From contig JBFGNS010000087.1 in the NCBI GenBank assembly GCA_041574955.1, positions 1 through 18,941 of the forward strand: a DNA stretch of 18,941 nucleotides, given 5' to 3'. The stretch comes from CALZJC01 sp041574955 (GTDB lineage: Bacteria; Acidobacteriota; Thermoanaerobaculia; Multivoradales; JAHEKO01). Position 1 is the stretch's first letter. Every line of letters starts with the position of its first letter. Position numbers and translations under genes: made by a program. Below, in pieces: positions 16,899-18,941 of this stretch. A model generated the notes under the pieces. The model searched no databases and was not told the origin of the DNA. It saw only the letters and a program-made list of their open reading frames with translations.

Positions 16899-17633
16899 GT
16901 GCACACGTCGATCCTCCGTCTCGCCTTCGCCGCCGTGGCGCTCCTGACCGCCTGCCTGCAGCCGGCCGCGGCCGACCGCGCCGCCGGCGAGGCCGCCTAC
17001 GAGCAACGCGTACCGAGCCGCGACGGCATCGGCAAGCTCTACATGGGGCGCGAGATCTCGCGGGTCATGGGGCACCAGGGCATCGGCTGGCTCGAGCGCC
17101 CGGACCGCGAGGCGGAGGAGCGCACCGACCTGGTGGTCGAAGCGATGGAGCTGGCGCCCGACGCGGTGGTGGCCGACATCGGCGCCGGCAGCGGCTACTT
17201 CAGCTTCCGCATCGCCGGCGCGGTGCCCGAGGGCCGGGTACTGGCGGTCGACATCCAGCCCGAGATGCTGGAGGTGATCGACCGGCGCCGCCGTGATCGC
17301 GGCGTCGCCAACGTCGAGAGCGTCCTCGGGACCGAGAGCGATCCGCGGCTGCCGGCCGGCACGGTGGACGCCGCCCTGCTGGTCGACGCCTACCACGAGT
17401 TCAGCCATCCGCGGGAGATGATGGCCGCGATCTCCGCCGCGCTGCGCCCGGGCGGCCGCGTCTTCCTCGTCGAGTACCGCGCAGAGGACCCCTCGGTGCC
17501 GATCAAGCCGCTGCACAAGATGACCGAGCGCCAGGCGCGGCGCGAGCTCGAGGCGGCCGGCCTGCGCTTCGTCGAGAACCGCCGCCTGCTGCCGCAGCAG
17601 CACTTCCTGGTCTTCGAAAAGCCCGGCTCCTGA
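16899..17633 (+). CDS. Exported class I SAM-dependent methyltransferase with lipobox
   Basis: The 244-residue protein begins with a signal peptide ending in the lipobox LTAC (Cys19) and a possible signal peptidase I site after PAAA. MGREISRVMGHQG and WLERPDREAEE (49-75) are followed by the Rossmann methyltransferase core: motif I VADIGAGSGYFSFR (91-104), acidic Asp118 at the end of strand 2, LLVDAYHEFSHP for motif IV and ALRPGGRVFLVEY for motif V. The family recurs in environmental bacteria with the same exported N-terminus. The substrate is unknown, and SAM supply outside the cytoplasm is a puzzle. GTG at 16899 is the only sensible start, with a weak ribosome binding site. The gene is divergent from the sigma operon across 134 bases, where I see no clear promoter. 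Confidence 0.85.
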   Translation: MHTSILRLAFAAVALLTACLQPAAADRAAGEAAYEQRVPSRDGIGKLYMGREISRVMGHQGIGWLERPDREAEERTDLVVEAMELAPDAVVADIGAGSGYFSFRIAGAVPEGRVLAVDIQPEMLEVIDRRRRDRGVANVESVLGTESDPRLPAGTVDAALLVDAYHEFSHPREMMAAISAALRPGGRVFLVEYRAEDPSVPIKPLHKMTERQARRELEAAGLRFVENRRLLPQQHFLVFEKPGS

Positions 17634-17738
17634 CGAGGAGCTCAAGCCGCCGCTACGGGTTGCGGCCGGGCCGGTCGACAGATCCTGCAGGGAGCGCGCC
17701 TTCGGTGTGTTGCGCCGCGTGAGCGAGCTCCGGCAGCC

Positions 17739-18941
17739 TCACTCATGCACCGCTCTGGCGGCGCCGGGCAAACCGCTGGCGGCAGTCCAGGCTCCGAGGC
17801 CGGCGACGGCGGCGACAATCAGCAGGGCGAAGAGCGAGGTGCCGAAGTAGGGAGCGGCCGGGTCGAAGGTGATCGGGAAAACAAAGAACGCCGTGACCGT
17901 GAACACGGCGGTGGCGATGCACAGCAGGCCGAAGCGGACGAGCAGCCAGGCCCAGAGCACCGCAATCAGCATGCCGGTCGTCACCCCGAGCCACGACTGG
18001 CCGCTGAGCCCCGCCGGCCAGAGGAGGAAGGCCATCAGCAACACGAACACCGGTACCGCGAGCCACTTCCTGCGCAACAGCACGAACAGGCCGACCAGGA
18101 GGGTCAGGAACGCGAAGAGGGCCCACAGCGCTCCCATAGCGGTCGAGGCCACCGCGGCGAGAGCGGCCCGGGTGCCGAGCAGGGGGTCGACTCTGGGGGC
18201 GAAGAACGGCCAGAAGGGGTAGCCCGGCAGCCAAGGCGGGTTCGGCCAGCCCAGCCAGTCCGGGATCAGGAAGTAGAGCTGACCCCCGAACACGGCGATC
18301 GCGACCCCGGCCAGAGCCCCCAGCAGCAGGTGCTGCCCGACGAGGGGGTCCCGCACCCTGCCCGCCAGCAGGCGGGTCCAGGAGATCAAGGTCCCCGGCC
18401 ACAAACGTCGCGCGTGAGGTTCGATCGCCAGGTACAGCACCCAGGCCGCCGCGGCGACGAACGCGGCGCGGGCCAGGGCGCCGCCCAGCAGCGAGGTCTC
18501 GACCCACAGGTCGGCGACGTGATGCCCGGCGAGCAGCCACCACGCAATGCGGAGCGCGAACACCGCGGCCGCCAGACGGTAGGCCCCGCGGCGGTCCCCT
18601 CGCCCGAGCCGCAGGTTGCGCAGCGCGAGAACGACGGGCAGCACGAACGTGAGCAGCTGGAATGCTAGCCACAGCAAGCTGAAGAAGCCCACCGTGCGAG
18701 GGACCTCGGGCTCCACGCCGCCTTCCGAACCGGGCTCGACCCAGTGAGGAGACGAGGGCAGGATGAGCTCGAAGTGGACCGGCTTCGAGCCGGCGGCGGC
18801 CGCCTCGATGCGGACCGGCAGATCCAGCTCGGGCAGGGTTCCGAGCCAGGCGGCTCGCCGCTCGGCGAAGACGGGCGGCTGGCGGATCGGCGCCGTCGGC
18901 TCGAAGGCGCCCGGATCGAGGCCGGCGGCCGCGAACAGCGC
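17739..18941 (-). CDS. Polytopic membrane protein, 5'-truncated; probably the C-terminal membrane region of a receptor Ser/Thr kinase
   Basis: The reading frame is open from the stop at 17739-17741 to the window edge, about 400 residues, so the gene starts outside. The first visible residues (ALFAAAGLDPGAFEPTAPIR) and PPVFAERRAAWLGTLPELDLP form a soluble part. Then come about eight to ten membrane helices, with NLRLGRGDRRGAYRLA, EPHARRLWPGTLISW and LLAGRVRDPLVGQHLLLG between them. I associate these linkers with the long C-terminal membrane region of Acidobacteriota Ser/Thr kinases. The kinase domain itself is not in the window, so this is recognition from family memory, not proof. The GTG at 18714-18716 could start a shorter protein, but the continuous frame and the family pattern argue against it. 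It is convergent with the methyltransferase gene. Confidence 0.7.
   Translation of the reverse strand, partial: ALFAAAGLDPGAFEPTAPIRQPPVFAERRAAWLGTLPELDLPVRIEAAAAGSKPVHFELILPSSPHWVEPGSEGGVEPEVPRTVGFFSLLWLAFQLLTFVLPVVLALRNLRLGRGDRRGAYRLAAAVFALRIAWWLLAGHHVADLWVETSLLGGALARAAFVAAAAWVLYLAIEPHARRLWPGTLISWTRLLAGRVRDPLVGQHLLLGALAGVAIAVFGGQLYFLIPDWLGWPNPPWLPGYPFWPFFAPRVDPLLGTRAALAAVASTAMGALWALFAFLTLLVGLFVLLRRKWLAVPVFVLLMAFLLWPAGLSGQSWLGVTTGMLIAVLWAWLLVRFGLLCIATAVFTVTAFFVFPITFDPAAPYFGTSLFALLIVAAVAGLGAWTAASGLPGAARAVHE

Noticed and set aside
17637..17731. Inverted GGAGCTC/GAGCTCC pair between the methyltransferase and membrane protein
   Set aside because: The arms are 7 bases long and about 80 bases apart with no T tract; this is likely chance at this GC content.

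Overview
The window is very GC-rich. Genes are densely packed with short gaps, and GTG starts are frequent. The gene content (a large Ser/Thr kinase fused to an nSTAND NTPase and WD40 repeats, a second membrane-kinase tail, a DUF6249-ECF sigma-anti-sigma operon, secreted hydrolases) fits an Acidobacteriota-like Gram-negative bacterium, perhaps of the Thermoanaerobaculia/Holophagae type. That taxonomic guess rests on protein style only; there is no rRNA or marker gene here. I see no tRNA, rRNA, CRISPR array, insertion sequence, integrase or prophage gene, and no gene-free stretch longer than 300 bases.

Layout. (1) 1-1076 (+): 3' three-quarters of glutamate dehydrogenase gdhA, meeting tail to tail with (2) a minus-strand operon read 4125 to 1073: POT-family peptide permease, acyl carrier protein, KAS I-type ketoacyl synthase. 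(3) 4252-6032 (-): a coupled pair, an exported protein of unknown function followed by a membrane-anchored beta-lactamase-fold serine hydrolase. (4) 6092-7203 (+): a 64-residue lipoprotein carrying an isolated Cys/His motif, then an NmrA-like NAD(P)-binding protein. (5) 7317-13385 (+): a 1474-residue protein built as kinase, nSTAND1-type NTPase, one membrane helix and WD40 propeller, followed after 3 bases by a membrane protein with two DUF3592 units. (6) 13526-14152 (+): an aquaporin-family channel with Val after the second NPA motif. (7) 14185-16764 (-): a DUF6249-like protein, ECF sigma factor and zinc-binding anti-sigma factor in one operon, then an exported NodB-type deacetylase. (8) 16899-17633 (+): a SAM-dependent methyltransferase with an export signal and lipobox. 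(9) 17739-18941 (-): a polytopic membrane protein that runs open through the window edge and looks like the C-terminal membrane part of another receptor kinase.

Most of the window deals with the cell envelope and signalling: two probable kinase receptors, one sigma/anti-sigma switch, and several exported enzymes. The strongest candidate for an under-described system is the kinase-nSTAND1-WD40 protein and its coupled tandem-DUF3592 membrane partner. The architecture suggests a membrane-tethered sensor or scaffold that joins phosphorylation to an NTPase switch. The parts are known families; a joint function with the partner is inference.
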